NCBI GenBank assembly: GCA_016201195.1 | Contig: JACQDI010000552.1 | Location: 1-9,783, forward strand | DNA length: 9,783 nt | Direction: 5' to 3' | Source: Acidobacteriota bacterium | GTDB taxonomy: Bacteria; Acidobacteriota; Terriglobia; Bryobacterales; JACQDG01 | Part shown: positions 1 to 6,578 of the stretch, one piece after another | Position numbering within the stretch: position 1 is the first letter of the stretch | How the letters are laid out: each line of letters opens with the position of its first letter | The notes under the pieces: generated by a model | Told to the model about the DNA's origin: nothing | Databases searched by the model: none | What the model saw: only the letters and a program-made list of their open reading frames with translations | Made by a program: the position numbers and the translations under genes

Positions 1-146
1 GCTTCGATGTGCACCGCCAGTTCCCTCTGTATCGAGATTGTAGCAGAACGAGTGTAGGCGGAAAACTCCAGTCCGACAAAGTTCAAAAACGAGCCGCCTA
101 GCGGGTCTTGGATGGGCCTCGGAATATCACTAGAGGTGCTTCGGTG
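1..146 (-). other. Possible 5' end of a minus-strand gene at the left edge
   Basis: A minus-strand frame is open from base 146 to the window edge and reads plausibly near the edge (it ends ..SIQRELAVHIEA). The best start is GTG at 14-12. It has an AGGGA Shine-Dalgarno-like run at 26-22, seven bases away, and an extended -10 (TGC-TACAAT) at 45-37. Together these would make a coherent promoter, leader and start for a gene running leftward off the window. Only four to five codons would be visible from that GTG, so no product can be named. A plus-strand frame from 58 to 219 (ends ..GLLPLGLKFSY, stop TGA) overlaps it and could instead be a gene remnant. The rest of 1-201 shows nothing recognisable and is less GC-rich than the genes to its right. 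Confidence 0.22.
37..45 (-). promoter_or_regulatory. Extended -10 promoter element, minus strand
   Basis: On the minus strand the sequence reads TGC-TACAAT, a near-consensus extended -10 hexamer. No good -35 is seen 16-18 bases upstream. A transcript would start near base 30, just before an AGGGA motif and a GTG codon at 14. Seen directly; its use is inferred. Confidence 0.3.
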
Positions 147-201
147 TTACGACGCGGAAGTTGTGCTAGACGGTGAAGTCAAGGGCCTCTTGCCGCTCGG
201 C

Positions 202-231
202 TTGAAATTCAGCTACTGAAACCCCTATGAT
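202..231 (+). promoter_or_regulatory. Sigma-70-type promoter of the glycosyltransferase gene
   Basis: TTGAAA (202-207) and TATGAT (226-231) are separated by 18 bases, a good match to the housekeeping consensus. The expected transcription start is near 238, which leaves a leader of only about eight bases before ATG 246, with no Shine-Dalgarno motif in it. Confidence 0.6.
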
Positions 232-245
232 GATCCATCTACCTC

Positions 246-956
246 ATGAGCCCGATCAAACTGTCGGTGATAATCCCCGCCTACAACGAAAGGAGCACCA
301 TCGGCGAAATCATCCACCGTGTCCAGAGCGTCAACATCCCTAAAGAGATCATCATCGTCGACGACGGCTCGACCGACGGCACCCGGGACGAGTTGGAGAA
401 GATCAAGCGCGAACACGACAACGTGGTGGTGATCCTCCAGCCCCGCAACATGGGCAAGGGCAAAGCTCTGCGTACGGGCTTCGCCGCCGCGCGGGGAGAC
501 TACGTCGTCGTCCAGGACGCCGACCTCGAGTATGATCCGGAGGACTACTACAAGCTGATCGCGCCGCTCGAAAGCGGCCGCGCCGACGCCGTCTATGGCT
601 CGCGCTTCATTACCACCCAGGAGCACCGCGTGCTCTATTTCTGGCACTCCCTGGGGAACAAGCTGCTCACCCTTCTCTCCAATATGGCCACCGACCTGAA
701 CCTGACCGACATGGAGACCTGCTACAAGGTGTTTCGGCGGGAGTTGATCCAGTCGATCGAACTGGAAGAAGACCGCTTCGGCTTCGAGCCGGAGATCACC
801 TCCAAGCTCTCTCGCGCCCGCGCCCGCATCTACGAGGTGGGCATCGCCTACTACGGCCGCACCTACGAAGAGGGCAAGAAGATCGGCATGAAGGACGGCT
901 TCCGGGCGCTCTGGTGCATCCTGAAATACCGGATCAAGCCCCTGCGACGGAAGTAA
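246..956 (+). CDS. Glycosyltransferase family 2 (dolichol-phosphate mannosyltransferase-like)
   Basis: A 236-residue GT-A-fold glycosyltransferase. Motifs in order are the nucleotide-binding start IPAYNE (residues 10-15), VDDGSTDGT (38-46), the metal-binding acidic motif QDADLEYDP (90-98), GSRF, and the late TDMETCYKVFR segment typical of DPM1-like GT2 enzymes. Such enzymes move a sugar from a nucleotide-sugar donor to polyprenyl phosphate or a related lipid or glycan acceptor at the cytoplasmic face of the membrane. No signal peptide or transmembrane segment is visible, so the protein is probably soluble or peripheral. ATG 246 is the natural start because an in-frame TGA lies at 231-233. The leader is very short and lacks a Shine-Dalgarno motif. 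The gene is single and converges with pgk. Donor and acceptor cannot be told from sequence. Confidence 0.93.
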   Translation: MSPIKLSVIIPAYNERSTIGEIIHRVQSVNIPKEIIIVDDGSTDGTRDELEKIKREHDNVVVILQPRNMGKGKALRTGFAAARGDYVVVQDADLEYDPEDYYKLIAPLESGRADAVYGSRFITTQEHRVLYFWHSLGNKLLTLLSNMATDLNLTDMETCYKVFRRELIQSIELEEDRFGFEPEITSKLSRARARIYEVGIAYYGRTYEEGKKIGMKDGFRALWCILKYRIKPLRRK

Positions 957-1017
957 CACCGCACGCCAAGACGCTCACGCAAAGACGCAAAGGAGGCAAA
1001 GAACGCTAAGAATGCGG
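957..1017. repeat. CGCAAAGA-type short tandem repeat between convergent genes
   Basis: The 61 bases between the glycosyltransferase stop and the pgk stop consist largely of degenerate 8-9-mers: CGCCAAGA, CGCTCA, CGCAAAGA, CGCAAAGG, AGGCAAAGA, ACGCTAAGA (about 964-1012). No strong stem-loop with a T-run is visible. I recall similar CGCAAAGACGCAAAG strings as dispersed intergenic repeats in several environmental bacterial phyla, but cannot confirm copy number here. Confidence 0.65.
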
Positions 1018-2187
1018 TCACCGCTCGAGCGCCGCTACACCCGGTAAAACCCGCCCGGAGAGGTACTCCAACGTGGCGCCGCCGCCGGTGGAGATGTGGG
1101 TGATGCGGTCGGCGACGCCGGCCGTTTTGATGGCCTTTTCCGAGTCGCCTCCTCCCACGATGCTCGTGGCTCCGGAGGCGGCTACGGCTTTGGCCAGCTC
1201 CACCGTGCCCTTCGCAAACGGCGTCATCTCGAACACGCCCATCGGGCCGTTCCACAAGATCAGTTTGGCGGAGGCGATTTCGGCGCTGTACCCGGCGATT
1301 GTTTCCGGTCCGATATCCACCCCCATCCACCCGCTGGGAATCGGGGTTTCCACGCCGTCCACGACCTTCGACTCGGCGTCGGCTTTAAACTCGGCGGCGA
1401 CCACGTGATCCGACGGCAGGCGCAGCTTGTCGGAGGCCGACGTGAGCAGGGCCTTGGCCAAGTCGAGCTTGTCGTCTTCGACCAGCGACCGCCCCACCGG
1501 AAATCCCAGGGCCTTCAGAAACGTGTAGGCCATGCCTCCGCCGATCAGGAGCCGGTCCACCAGCTTCAGCAGGTTCGTCATCACCTCGATCTTGTCGGAA
1601 ACCTTTGCCCCACCTAAAATTGCGACATAGGGCCGCGCGGGGTTGGCCACAGCCATGGAAAGGTATTTCAGCTCCTGTTCCATGAGCAACCCGGCCGCCG
1701 CCTGGGAGACGAACTGCACCATGCCGACCGTGGAGGCGTGCGCCCGGTGGGCTGAGCCGAACGCGTCGTTCACGTAGACGTCGCACAGCGACGCGAGCTG
1801 GCGCGAGAAGTCGGGATCGTTCTTCTCTTCCTCGGGGTGAAAGCGCAGATTCTCCAGAAGCAGGACCTGCCCGGGCCCCACGGGCGGCACGGAGGGTCCC
1901 ACGCAGTCCGGCGCCATGGCCACCGGCCACGAGAGCAGCTCCGAGAGCCGCTGCGCAGCCGGCTTCAGGCTCATCTGCGGATTCGGCTTGCCCTTCGGCC
2001 GCCCCAGGTGCGACGCCATTATCAGCGCCGCGCCCTGGTCGAGCGCACAGCGGATGCTCGGCAGTGACGCCTTGATGCGCTTGTCGCTGGTGATTTGCGT
2101 CCCCGTCGGGTCGAGCGGGACGTTGAAATCCACGCGCATGAAGACCCGCCGGCCCCGCAGGTCCAGGTCCCGGATCGAAAGGGCCAT
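1018..2187 (-). CDS. pgk: Phosphoglycerate kinase
   Basis: This is a 389-residue phosphoglycerate kinase, full length for bacteria. It catalyses 1,3-bisphosphoglycerate + ADP to 3-phosphoglycerate + ATP in glycolysis (reverse in gluconeogenesis), in the cytoplasm. Visible signatures are RVDFNVPL (residues 18-25), SHLGRPKG (59-66), LLENLRFHPEEE, NDAFGSAHRAHAS, GGAKVSDKIEV, WNGPMGVFE, and the C-terminal glycine-rich nucleotide loops GGGDSEKA and STGGGATLEYLSG. It follows gapA directly: the gapA stop and the pgk ATG share one base (TAATG), so translational coupling is likely. No triosephosphate isomerase gene follows, although gap-pgk-tpi is a common order. Nothing in the protein looks damaged. 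Confidence 0.98.
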   Translation of the reverse strand: MALSIRDLDLRGRRVFMRVDFNVPLDPTGTQITSDKRIKASLPSIRCALDQGAALIMASHLGRPKGKPNPQMSLKPAAQRLSELLSWPVAMAPDCVGPSVPPVGPGQVLLLENLRFHPEEEKNDPDFSRQLASLCDVYVNDAFGSAHRAHASTVGMVQFVSQAAAGLLMEQELKYLSMAVANPARPYVAILGGAKVSDKIEVMTNLLKLVDRLLIGGGMAYTFLKALGFPVGRSLVEDDKLDLAKALLTSASDKLRLPSDHVVAAEFKADAESKVVDGVETPIPSGWMGVDIGPETIAGYSAEIASAKLILWNGPMGVFEMTPFAKGTVELAKAVAASGATSIVGGGDSEKAIKTAGVADRITHISTGGGATLEYLSGRVLPGVAALER

Positions 2188-3197
2188 TACAGCCCCCGGT
2201 TCTCGAGCAGGTGGATCAGGTCACACACCCGGCAGGAGAAGCCCCACTCGTTGTCGTACCAGGCGAGCACTTTCGCCAGGTTGCCGCCGAGCACGCGCGT
2301 CATCGAGGCGTCCACAATGGAGCTGCGCGAGTCGTGCATGAAGTCGCTCGACACCACCGGATCTTCGGTGTAGCCGAGGATGCCGTTCATCGACCCGATC
2401 GAGGCCACCCGCAGCTTCTCGTTGATTTCCTCCGCGGTGGCGTCCTTCTCGAGCAGCACCACCAGGTCGACCACTGAAACGTTGGGCGTCGGTACGCGAA
2501 TCGAATAGCCGTCGAGCTTGCCTTTCAGCTCGGGGATAACCAGGCCGATGGCCTTCGCCGCCCCGGTCTTGGTGGGGATCATGTTGAGCGCCGCCGCCCG
2601 CGCCCGCCGGAGGTCCTTATGGGGCAAGTCGAGGACGTTCTGGTCATTGGTGTAGCTGTGAATGGTGGTCATGGTGCCCTTGGCGATGCCGAAGCTCTCG
2701 TGGAGCACCTTGGCCACCGGCGCCAGGCAGTTCGTCGTGCACGAGGCGTTGGAGAGAACGGCGTGCTTCGCCGGGTCGTACTTCGAGTCGTTGACCCCCA
2801 GCACCACGGTGAGGTCTTCACCTGTCGCCGGCGCGGAGATGATCACCTTCTTCACCGTTCCCCGCAGATGCTTGCGCGCGTCGTCAGCCTTGGTGAACAG
2901 CCCCGTGGACTCCACCACGATCTCGGCCCCCACCGAGGCCCAGTCGAGCTGCGCCGGGTCGCGCTGGGCCATCACCCGGAAGGAGTGGTCGTCCACCTGG
3001 ATGCAGCCGTCCACCGCCTTGACCTGCGCGGGCAGGACGCCCAGCACCGAGTCATACTTCAGCAGGTGGGCGAGGGTCTTCGTGTCCGTAATGTCGTTCA
3101 CCGCGACAACCTGAATATCCGAGCGATGCATCGCCGCCCGGTAAATATTGCGCCCAATGCGTCCGAAACCGTTGATGCCTACTTTCACAGCCGCCAT
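2187..3197 (-). CDS. gapA: Glyceraldehyde-3-phosphate dehydrogenase, type I
   Basis: This is a 336-residue phosphorylating GAPDH, which makes 1,3-bisphosphoglycerate from glyceraldehyde 3-phosphate, phosphate and NAD+. The N-terminal Rossmann motif INGFGRIGRN (residues 8-17) is followed by Asp35 in VAVND, the position that favours NAD over NADP. The active-site block SNASCTTNCLAP carries catalytic Cys153, and His180 lies in TTIHSYTNDQ. IPTKTGAAKA and the closing YDNEWGFSCRVCDL are also present. ATG 3197 has a strong AAGGAG at 3208-3203, five bases upstream. It is the first gene of the gapA-pgk pair. The upstream gap is filled by a 7-bp repeat array and no clear promoter is seen, so it may have a cryptic promoter or be read from the tdk operon. 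Confidence 0.98.
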   Translation of the reverse strand: MAAVKVGINGFGRIGRNIYRAAMHRSDIQVVAVNDITDTKTLAHLLKYDSVLGVLPAQVKAVDGCIQVDDHSFRVMAQRDPAQLDWASVGAEIVVESTGLFTKADDARKHLRGTVKKVIISAPATGEDLTVVLGVNDSKYDPAKHAVLSNASCTTNCLAPVAKVLHESFGIAKGTMTTIHSYTNDQNVLDLPHKDLRRARAAALNMIPTKTGAAKAIGLVIPELKGKLDGYSIRVPTPNVSVVDLVVLLEKDATAEEINEKLRVASIGSMNGILGYTEDPVVSSDFMHDSRSSIVDASMTRVLGGNLAKVLAWYDNEWGFSCRVCDLIHLLENRGL

Positions 3198-3209
3198 GCG
3201 ATCTCCTTT

Positions 3210-3251
3210 CAGGTGTCAGGTGTCAGGTTTCAGGTGTCAGGTGTGAGGTGT
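3210..3251. repeat. Tandem array of six 7-bp CAGGTGT units
   Basis: Units on the plus strand are CAGGTGT (3210), CAGGTGT (3217), CAGGTTT (3224), CAGGTGT (3231), CAGGTGT (3238) and GAGGTGT (3245), exactly contiguous. The array begins right behind the Shine-Dalgarno motif of gapA. It resembles the dispersed 'tcaggtttcaggtgtcagg' intergenic sequences I remember from other bacterial genomes (unverified). Confidence 0.85.
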
Positions 3252-3294
3252 GGTCGACAGAACCCTGAGACCGGGGACCTGAAACCTGACACCT
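3218..3294. repeat. 18-bp perfect inverted repeat upstream of gapA
   Basis: Bases 3218-3235 are exactly complementary to 3277-3294 (AGGTGTCAGGTTTCAGGT on the left arm), with a 41-base loop. The left arm lies inside the 7-bp array. A transcript crossing this gap could form an 18-bp stem between the upstream operon's last stop and the gapA start. No T-run follows, so a classical intrinsic terminator is unlikely. Confidence 0.8.
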
Positions 3295-3297
3295 AGT

Positions 3298-4053
3298 CTA
3301 TTGCACTCCTGCGTACATTTCCTTCACCCGGATGACCTTGTTGCCTTCGAAGGTGACGAAGGTGATGGTGCCGGGCGCCTTGCCATAAATCCAGTCTTCG
3401 GTTTCCACGCCGTCCTTGTTCTCCCGCAGCTTGTTCTCCGGCCGGCCCTTGGCCAGCAGCACCATCTCGCGGTCCATCCCTACCAGGACCTTGTTGGCCT
3501 TGATGGCCTCCTGGACCTCCTTGGGCAGCGTCTCGGTGTAAAGCTCGGTGGCCGAGTGCTTCTCAAAATCAAGGACCGGTTGGAGCATCTTTTTCAGCTC
3601 AGCCGCCTTTTTCGGCGGCACCGGTCCTTCAAACACCAGAGCAATCGTGGTGCCACCGGGCGCGCTGGTGCTCTGATCGCGCGCTATCGGGGAAGTCCCC
3701 GCGCCGGTTCCCACCTGCACGTTGTGGTACCAGCGCCGCTTGCCCCGCATCCCATCGTTGATCTCGAGCACGATGCGGTCGTTCTCGATGATCACGCGGG
3801 TAATCTGTACCAAATCGCCCACGCGTCCGGCGGGGCCGTTCTGCTGCATCGCCTCAGCCCACTGCTCCTTTTCATACTTACCAGCCGGCGTCACCGCGAG
3901 CGGCTTCTTCGACCGCGGGAGGGCGACCTTGACCGTGGCGAACTCCGCCATCAGGCCGCGCACAATCTCGGTGCGCTCCTCAAACGTCAGCTTCGGCCCG
4001 GCCAGGGCCGAAACCGCAAACAGGGCGATCGAACTGAGCCTCGCGAGCTTCAT
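3298..4053 (-). CDS. Secreted protein with BamE/SmpA-like C-terminal domain
   Basis: A 251-residue protein of unknown function. I take ATG 4053, which gives a clean signal peptide (MKLARLSSIALFAVSALA, cleavage after Ala18) and an ATGA overlap with the preceding protease gene. The longer frame reaching 4170 would add residues with no signal-peptide character. There is no lipobox cysteine, so it should be a soluble periplasmic protein rather than a lipoprotein. The middle (about 75-145) looks like beta-strand-rich domain sequence. The end, about residues 188-246 (VLVGMDREMVLLAKGRPE..., then EDWIYG..ITFVTFEGNKVIRVKE), has the pattern of the BamE/SmpA-OmlA fold: a 'VxxGM' helix start, 'GxP' and strand-forming repeats. 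It closes the tdk operon. The domain match is by eye and the function is open. Confidence 0.82.
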   Translation of the reverse strand: MKLARLSSIALFAVSALAGPKLTFEERTEIVRGLMAEFATVKVALPRSKKPLAVTPAGKYEKEQWAEAMQQNGPAGRVGDLVQITRVIIENDRIVLEINDGMRGKRRWYHNVQVGTGAGTSPIARDQSTSAPGGTTIALVFEGPVPPKKAAELKKMLQPVLDFEKHSATELYTETLPKEVQEAIKANKVLVGMDREMVLLAKGRPENKLRENKDGVETEDWIYGKAPGTITFVTFEGNKVIRVKEMYAGVQ

Positions 4054-4874
4054 GCGAGAATTCCCTGCTCCTGCCGGACCAGGGGCGCTCTCCACACAAT
4101 CACGCCCATAGCCACCAGGGCAAAGGTGGTGAACAGGCTGGCCTCCGGCCCGTACTCGCCGCCGCTCCACAAGGGCAAGCCGGTTGACACCATCGAAATG
4201 CCCAACAACTTAATTTTAAGCCCACTAACGTTGGCTCCGATAGTGGCCAGCGAGAAATTCCAGGCAAAGTGTAAACCGAGCGGCAGCCACAGGTCCCGCG
4301 TGCGCCAGTAGGCATAGCCGAACAGCGCCCCGAACAGGGCCGTATTGATCAGACCCACGCGGGAAAAAGCAGGGTTGGCGCTGTGCATCCAGGCAAAAAG
4401 CACCGATGTGGAGGTAAGGGTGAGCCAGGGGCCGAAGGCCTTTATCAGGTGCTGGAACCCATAGCCCCGAAACAGCAGCTCCTCCCCGATTGCGCCCACC
4501 AGCAGGATCAGGAACCAGAAGGAAAGCGTCAACACGCCATGGGAGAGGAACGCCACGCGTTCCACCCTCGCCCAGCCGAAGGTCCACTGGATGCCGACAA
4601 TGATGAGCGACGAGCCGGCCCCCAGCACGACTCCGGCCATGAAATGCATCGCCCCGGCCCGGTTGAAAAAGAAGCCGACCATGTGGAACGGCTGCATCTC
4701 GTAGATGCGCATCATCATCGTGGTGGTGAGCAGGACGGCCGAACCGAGGGAGAGAGCGCTGGTCACGATGGTCTCGACGCCGATCAGGTGGATCACTCCG
4801 GCGAAGCACCACCAAAGAACCATCGTCACCACGACAAAGACGGTCAGCCGGATGAGGGAAGCTGCGACGCGCAT
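4050..4874 (-). CDS. CPBP family intramembrane glutamic/metallo-protease (CAAX-like)
   Basis: A 274-residue polytopic membrane protein with several hydrophobic segments (about 8-30, 36-55, 75-95, 112-130, 150-165, 172-190, 200-212, 247-260). It carries the three CPBP/ABI motifs in order: EELLFR (131-136), FAWMH (160-164) and HFAWN (202-206). These are the residues that in Rce1-like enzymes form the buried active site. Family members cleave membrane peptides, mature bacteriocins or give self-immunity; the substrate here is unknown. The gene starts nine bases after the GHMP kinase stop, with AGGGA upstream of ATG 4874, and overlaps the secreted BamE-like gene by ATGA. The two may act together on an envelope task, which is only an inference from position. 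Confidence 0.93.
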   Translation of the reverse strand: MRVAASLIRLTVFVVVTMVLWWCFAGVIHLIGVETIVTSALSLGSAVLLTTTMMMRIYEMQPFHMVGFFFNRAGAMHFMAGVVLGAGSSLIIVGIQWTFGWARVERVAFLSHGVLTLSFWFLILLVGAIGEELLFRGYGFQHLIKAFGPWLTLTSTSVLFAWMHSANPAFSRVGLINTALFGALFGYAYWRTRDLWLPLGLHFAWNFSLATIGANVSGLKIKLLGISMVSTGLPLWSGGEYGPEASLFTTFALVAMGVIVWRAPLVRQEQGILA

Positions 4875-4883
4875 CGAGTCCCT

Positions 4884-5888
4884 TCACGAGCAGGTGATTT
4901 CAAGGCCGCCGCGGGCCACACGGAAGGGCAGCACGCGCCCGCCGAGCCGGGCCAGCTCCTGCTCGACGGCGGCCTTGGCGCCCTCCTCGACAAACAGCAG
5001 CACGCAGCCGCCACCGCCGGCGCCGCAGACCTTGGCGGCCAGCGCCCCCTTCCTCCGCGCCCGTTGGATCAGCCGGTCGATGAACGGCGTGGAGATGCCC
5101 GGGGCGTTCCGGCGCCGGTTTTCCCACTCCTGGGCGAGCAACCGTCCCACTTCATCCCAGTGGCCGCCCTCCACAGCGCGACGCATGGCCCCGGCGATCG
5201 CGGCGATCTTTTCGAAGCTGCGGAAGACGCGCCGCTCCCCGTCGATGTGGGCTTTCATCACCTGCCAATTGTTGATGCCAGAGTTGCGCGGGGCGCCGGT
5301 GTAGACGAGCGACGTGCGTCGTTCCAGCTCCTCGAGATCCACATCCAGAGGCTCGCGCCGGATTCCGGCCGGCGTGAGATGCACCGCGCCCACGGCGCCG
5401 TAGAGCGCGGGGTAATAGTCCTGACAGCCGGTGGGCACGCGGATCACCTGCGCCTCCACGTTCTGGGCGATCTCGCGCAGCTTCTCCAGGGTGTAGTCTT
5501 TTCCCGTGAAGCGGTCGAGGGCCGCGCAGATGGCGATGTTCAGCGTCGAGGAGCCGGCGATGCCCGCTCCGGCCGGGGCCTGGCAATCGAGTTCCATCGA
5601 CAGCCCGCGCGGCGGCATGAAGAACTTTATCAGCAGCGCCGGCAAAGCCAGCTTGTACTTTTTCGCCGCGTTCAGCTCGGCCAGCGAGGCGAACGTCTCC
5701 ACGCAGTTCTGGTCGCGGGAGGTGATCACGATGCGCCGGTCTTTCCGTTCCTGGAGCGCGCACGTGGCGTAGAGATCAATCGCCACGTTGACGGTCATGC
5801 TGTAGTCGTGGAACAAGTAGAGCGGCCAGATATCGAGGGTGCCTCCGGCGAGGTCGACGCGGCAGGGCGCCTTGCTGTGGATGCGCAC
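4884..5888 (-). CDS. GHMP superfamily small-molecule kinase
   Basis: A 334-residue cytoplasmic kinase with all three GHMP motifs. Motif 1 is APCRVDLAGGTLD (8-20). Motif 2, the phosphate loop, is PAGAGIAGSSTL (105-116), a slightly changed form of PxxxGLGSSAA. Motif 3 is KVCGAGGGGCVLLF (286-299). VPTGCQDYYPALYGA (151-165) matches the 'xGxQDxxAxxxGG' segment of heptose-7-phosphate kinase (HddA) and fucokinase-type members. A sugar or sugar-phosphate is therefore the more likely substrate, with mevalonate-type substrates a second option. The start is GTG at 5888: the tdk stop TAG shares its last base (TAGTG), and AAAGGGA sits just upstream inside tdk. No heptose or capsule genes adjoin, so context does not settle the substrate. 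Confidence 0.92.
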   Translation of the reverse strand: MRIHSKAPCRVDLAGGTLDIWPLYLFHDYSMTVNVAIDLYATCALQERKDRRIVITSRDQNCVETFASLAELNAAKKYKLALPALLIKFFMPPRGLSMELDCQAPAGAGIAGSSTLNIAICAALDRFTGKDYTLEKLREIAQNVEAQVIRVPTGCQDYYPALYGAVGAVHLTPAGIRREPLDVDLEELERRTSLVYTGAPRNSGINNWQVMKAHIDGERRVFRSFEKIAAIAGAMRRAVEGGHWDEVGRLLAQEWENRRRNAPGISTPFIDRLIQRARRKGALAAKVCGAGGGGCVLLFVEEGAKAAVEQELARLGGRVLPFRVARGGLEITCS

Positions 5889-6496
5889 TATGGTCCCTTT
5901 CCCGGTCTTTTCACGAAATCGAGCAACTGCTGGCGATGAGAGCCGGCCTCAAAGCAGCGCCGGCAACGGGCTTCGTAAAGGCCTGCCGCGCCCACCACAA
6001 TCAAATCCGAGGACTCGACCAGGCGCTGCGTGAACTTGGCCGGCCCGCCGCACTGCACGCAGATGGCCAGGGTCTTGGTGATCTCCTCGGCCAGGGCGAG
6101 CAACGCCGGGATCGGCTCGAAGGGACGGCCCAGGTAATCGGTGTCCAGGCCGGCAATAATCACCTGCTTGCCCATGTCGGCCAGGTGGTTGGCCACCTCG
6201 GGGAGCTCCGCGCCCAGGAAATTCGCCTCGTCGATTCCCACCACCTCGGTGCGGATCTCGAGCAGGTCGAGGATCTCCTCGGCCGACCTGACAACCTGCG
6301 AGCGGATGCGAAGATCGCTGTGGGAAACGATCTCGTCGTTCGAGTAGCGGTTGTCGATGGCCGGCTTGAAGATCTGCACCCGCTTGCGGGCGATCAGGCT
6401 GCGCCGCATGCGCCGGATCAGCTCTTCGCTCTTGCCCGAAAACATGGGCCCGCAGATCACTTCCAGCCAGCCGATATGTCCGTGTACGATATTCAT
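5888..6496 (-). CDS. tdk: Thymidine kinase, type II
   Basis: A 202-residue thymidine kinase (thymidine + ATP to dTMP + ADP), the salvage route to dTTP. It shows the Walker A loop GPMFSGKSEE (16-25), the KPAIDNRYS segment (44-52), DEANF with catalytic Glu90 (89-93), and the zinc-binding cysteine pairs CVQC (146-149) and CRRC (178-181). The lasso-loop region LIVVGAAGLYEARC is also present. ATG 6496 gives the usual N-terminus (..GHIGWLEVICGPMFSGKS). A GTG at 6547 would add 17 residues that come from the intergenic palindrome and is rejected as the start. AAGGG immediately precedes the ATG, closer than ideal. It is the first gene of the four-gene minus-strand operon. Confidence 0.97.
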   Translation of the reverse strand: MNIVHGHIGWLEVICGPMFSGKSEELIRRMRRSLIARKRVQIFKPAIDNRYSNDEIVSHSDLRIRSQVVRSAEEILDLLEIRTEVVGIDEANFLGAELPEVANHLADMGKQVIIAGLDTDYLGRPFEPIPALLALAEEITKTLAICVQCGGPAKFTQRLVESSDLIVVGAAGLYEARCRRCFEAGSHRQQLLDFVKRPGKGP

Positions 6497-6533
6497 CCCT
6501 TCGCTTGCAGCGGACCGTGGAGCGTAGATTGTG

Positions 6534-6551
6534 GATCGTGGGCCCACGATC
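6534..6551. repeat. 18-bp perfect palindrome between tdk and def
   Basis: GATCGTGGGCCCACGATC is its own reverse complement. The symmetry continues imperfectly to about 6527-6558: 6531-6532 pair with 6553-6554 and 6527-6529 with 6556-6558, with single mismatches between. The flanks repeat a CGTAGAT(T/C)GTGG theme. It lies downstream of the minus-strand -10 box, so it would fold in the tdk leader. It could be an operator or a copy of a dispersed palindromic repeat. Confidence 0.8.
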
Positions 6552-6563
6552 TACGATCCGGTC

Positions 6564-6572
6564 TGCTATCAT
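6564..6572 (+). promoter_or_regulatory. Extended -10 promoter of the deformylase gene
   Basis: TGC-TATCAT ends six bases before GTG 6579, so the expected transcription start falls on or next to the start codon and the mRNA would be leaderless. No recognisable -35 lies at the right distance; extended -10 promoters can do without one. Confidence 0.45.
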
Positions 6573-6573
6573 A
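6568..6573 (-). promoter_or_regulatory. -10 element of tdk overlapping the def -10
   Basis: On the minus strand, 6573-6568 reads TATGAT. It shares five of six bases with the plus-strand TATCAT. Transcription would start near 6561 and give tdk a leader of about 65 bases containing the palindrome. No -35 is evident. Confidence 0.35.
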
Positions 6574-6578
6574 TCCCC

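Noticed and set aside
225..959. A 244-codon minus-strand frame opposite the glycosyltransferase
   Set aside because: It is a shadow: the plus strand carries IPAYNE, VDDGS and QDAD motifs, and the antisense product resembles no family.
3210..3294. CRISPR-like array
   Set aside because: Units are 7 bp, contiguous and without spacers, and no cas genes are present.
2619..3296. A 225-codon plus-strand frame running through gapA into the repeat gap
   Set aside because: It is antisense to gapA. Its C-terminal FQVSGVRFQVSG is only the translated 7-bp repeat.
4054..4170. A longer N-terminus for the secreted BamE-like protein
   Set aside because: It overlaps the protease gene and would bury the signal peptide. 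The ATG at 4053 makes an ATGA junction.
4383..5939. A 518-codon plus-strand open frame opposite the CPBP protease and GHMP kinase
   Set aside because: It is antisense to two genes with complete family motifs, is very rich in His, Gln, Arg and Gly, and shows no domain. Long open antisense frames are expected at this GC content.
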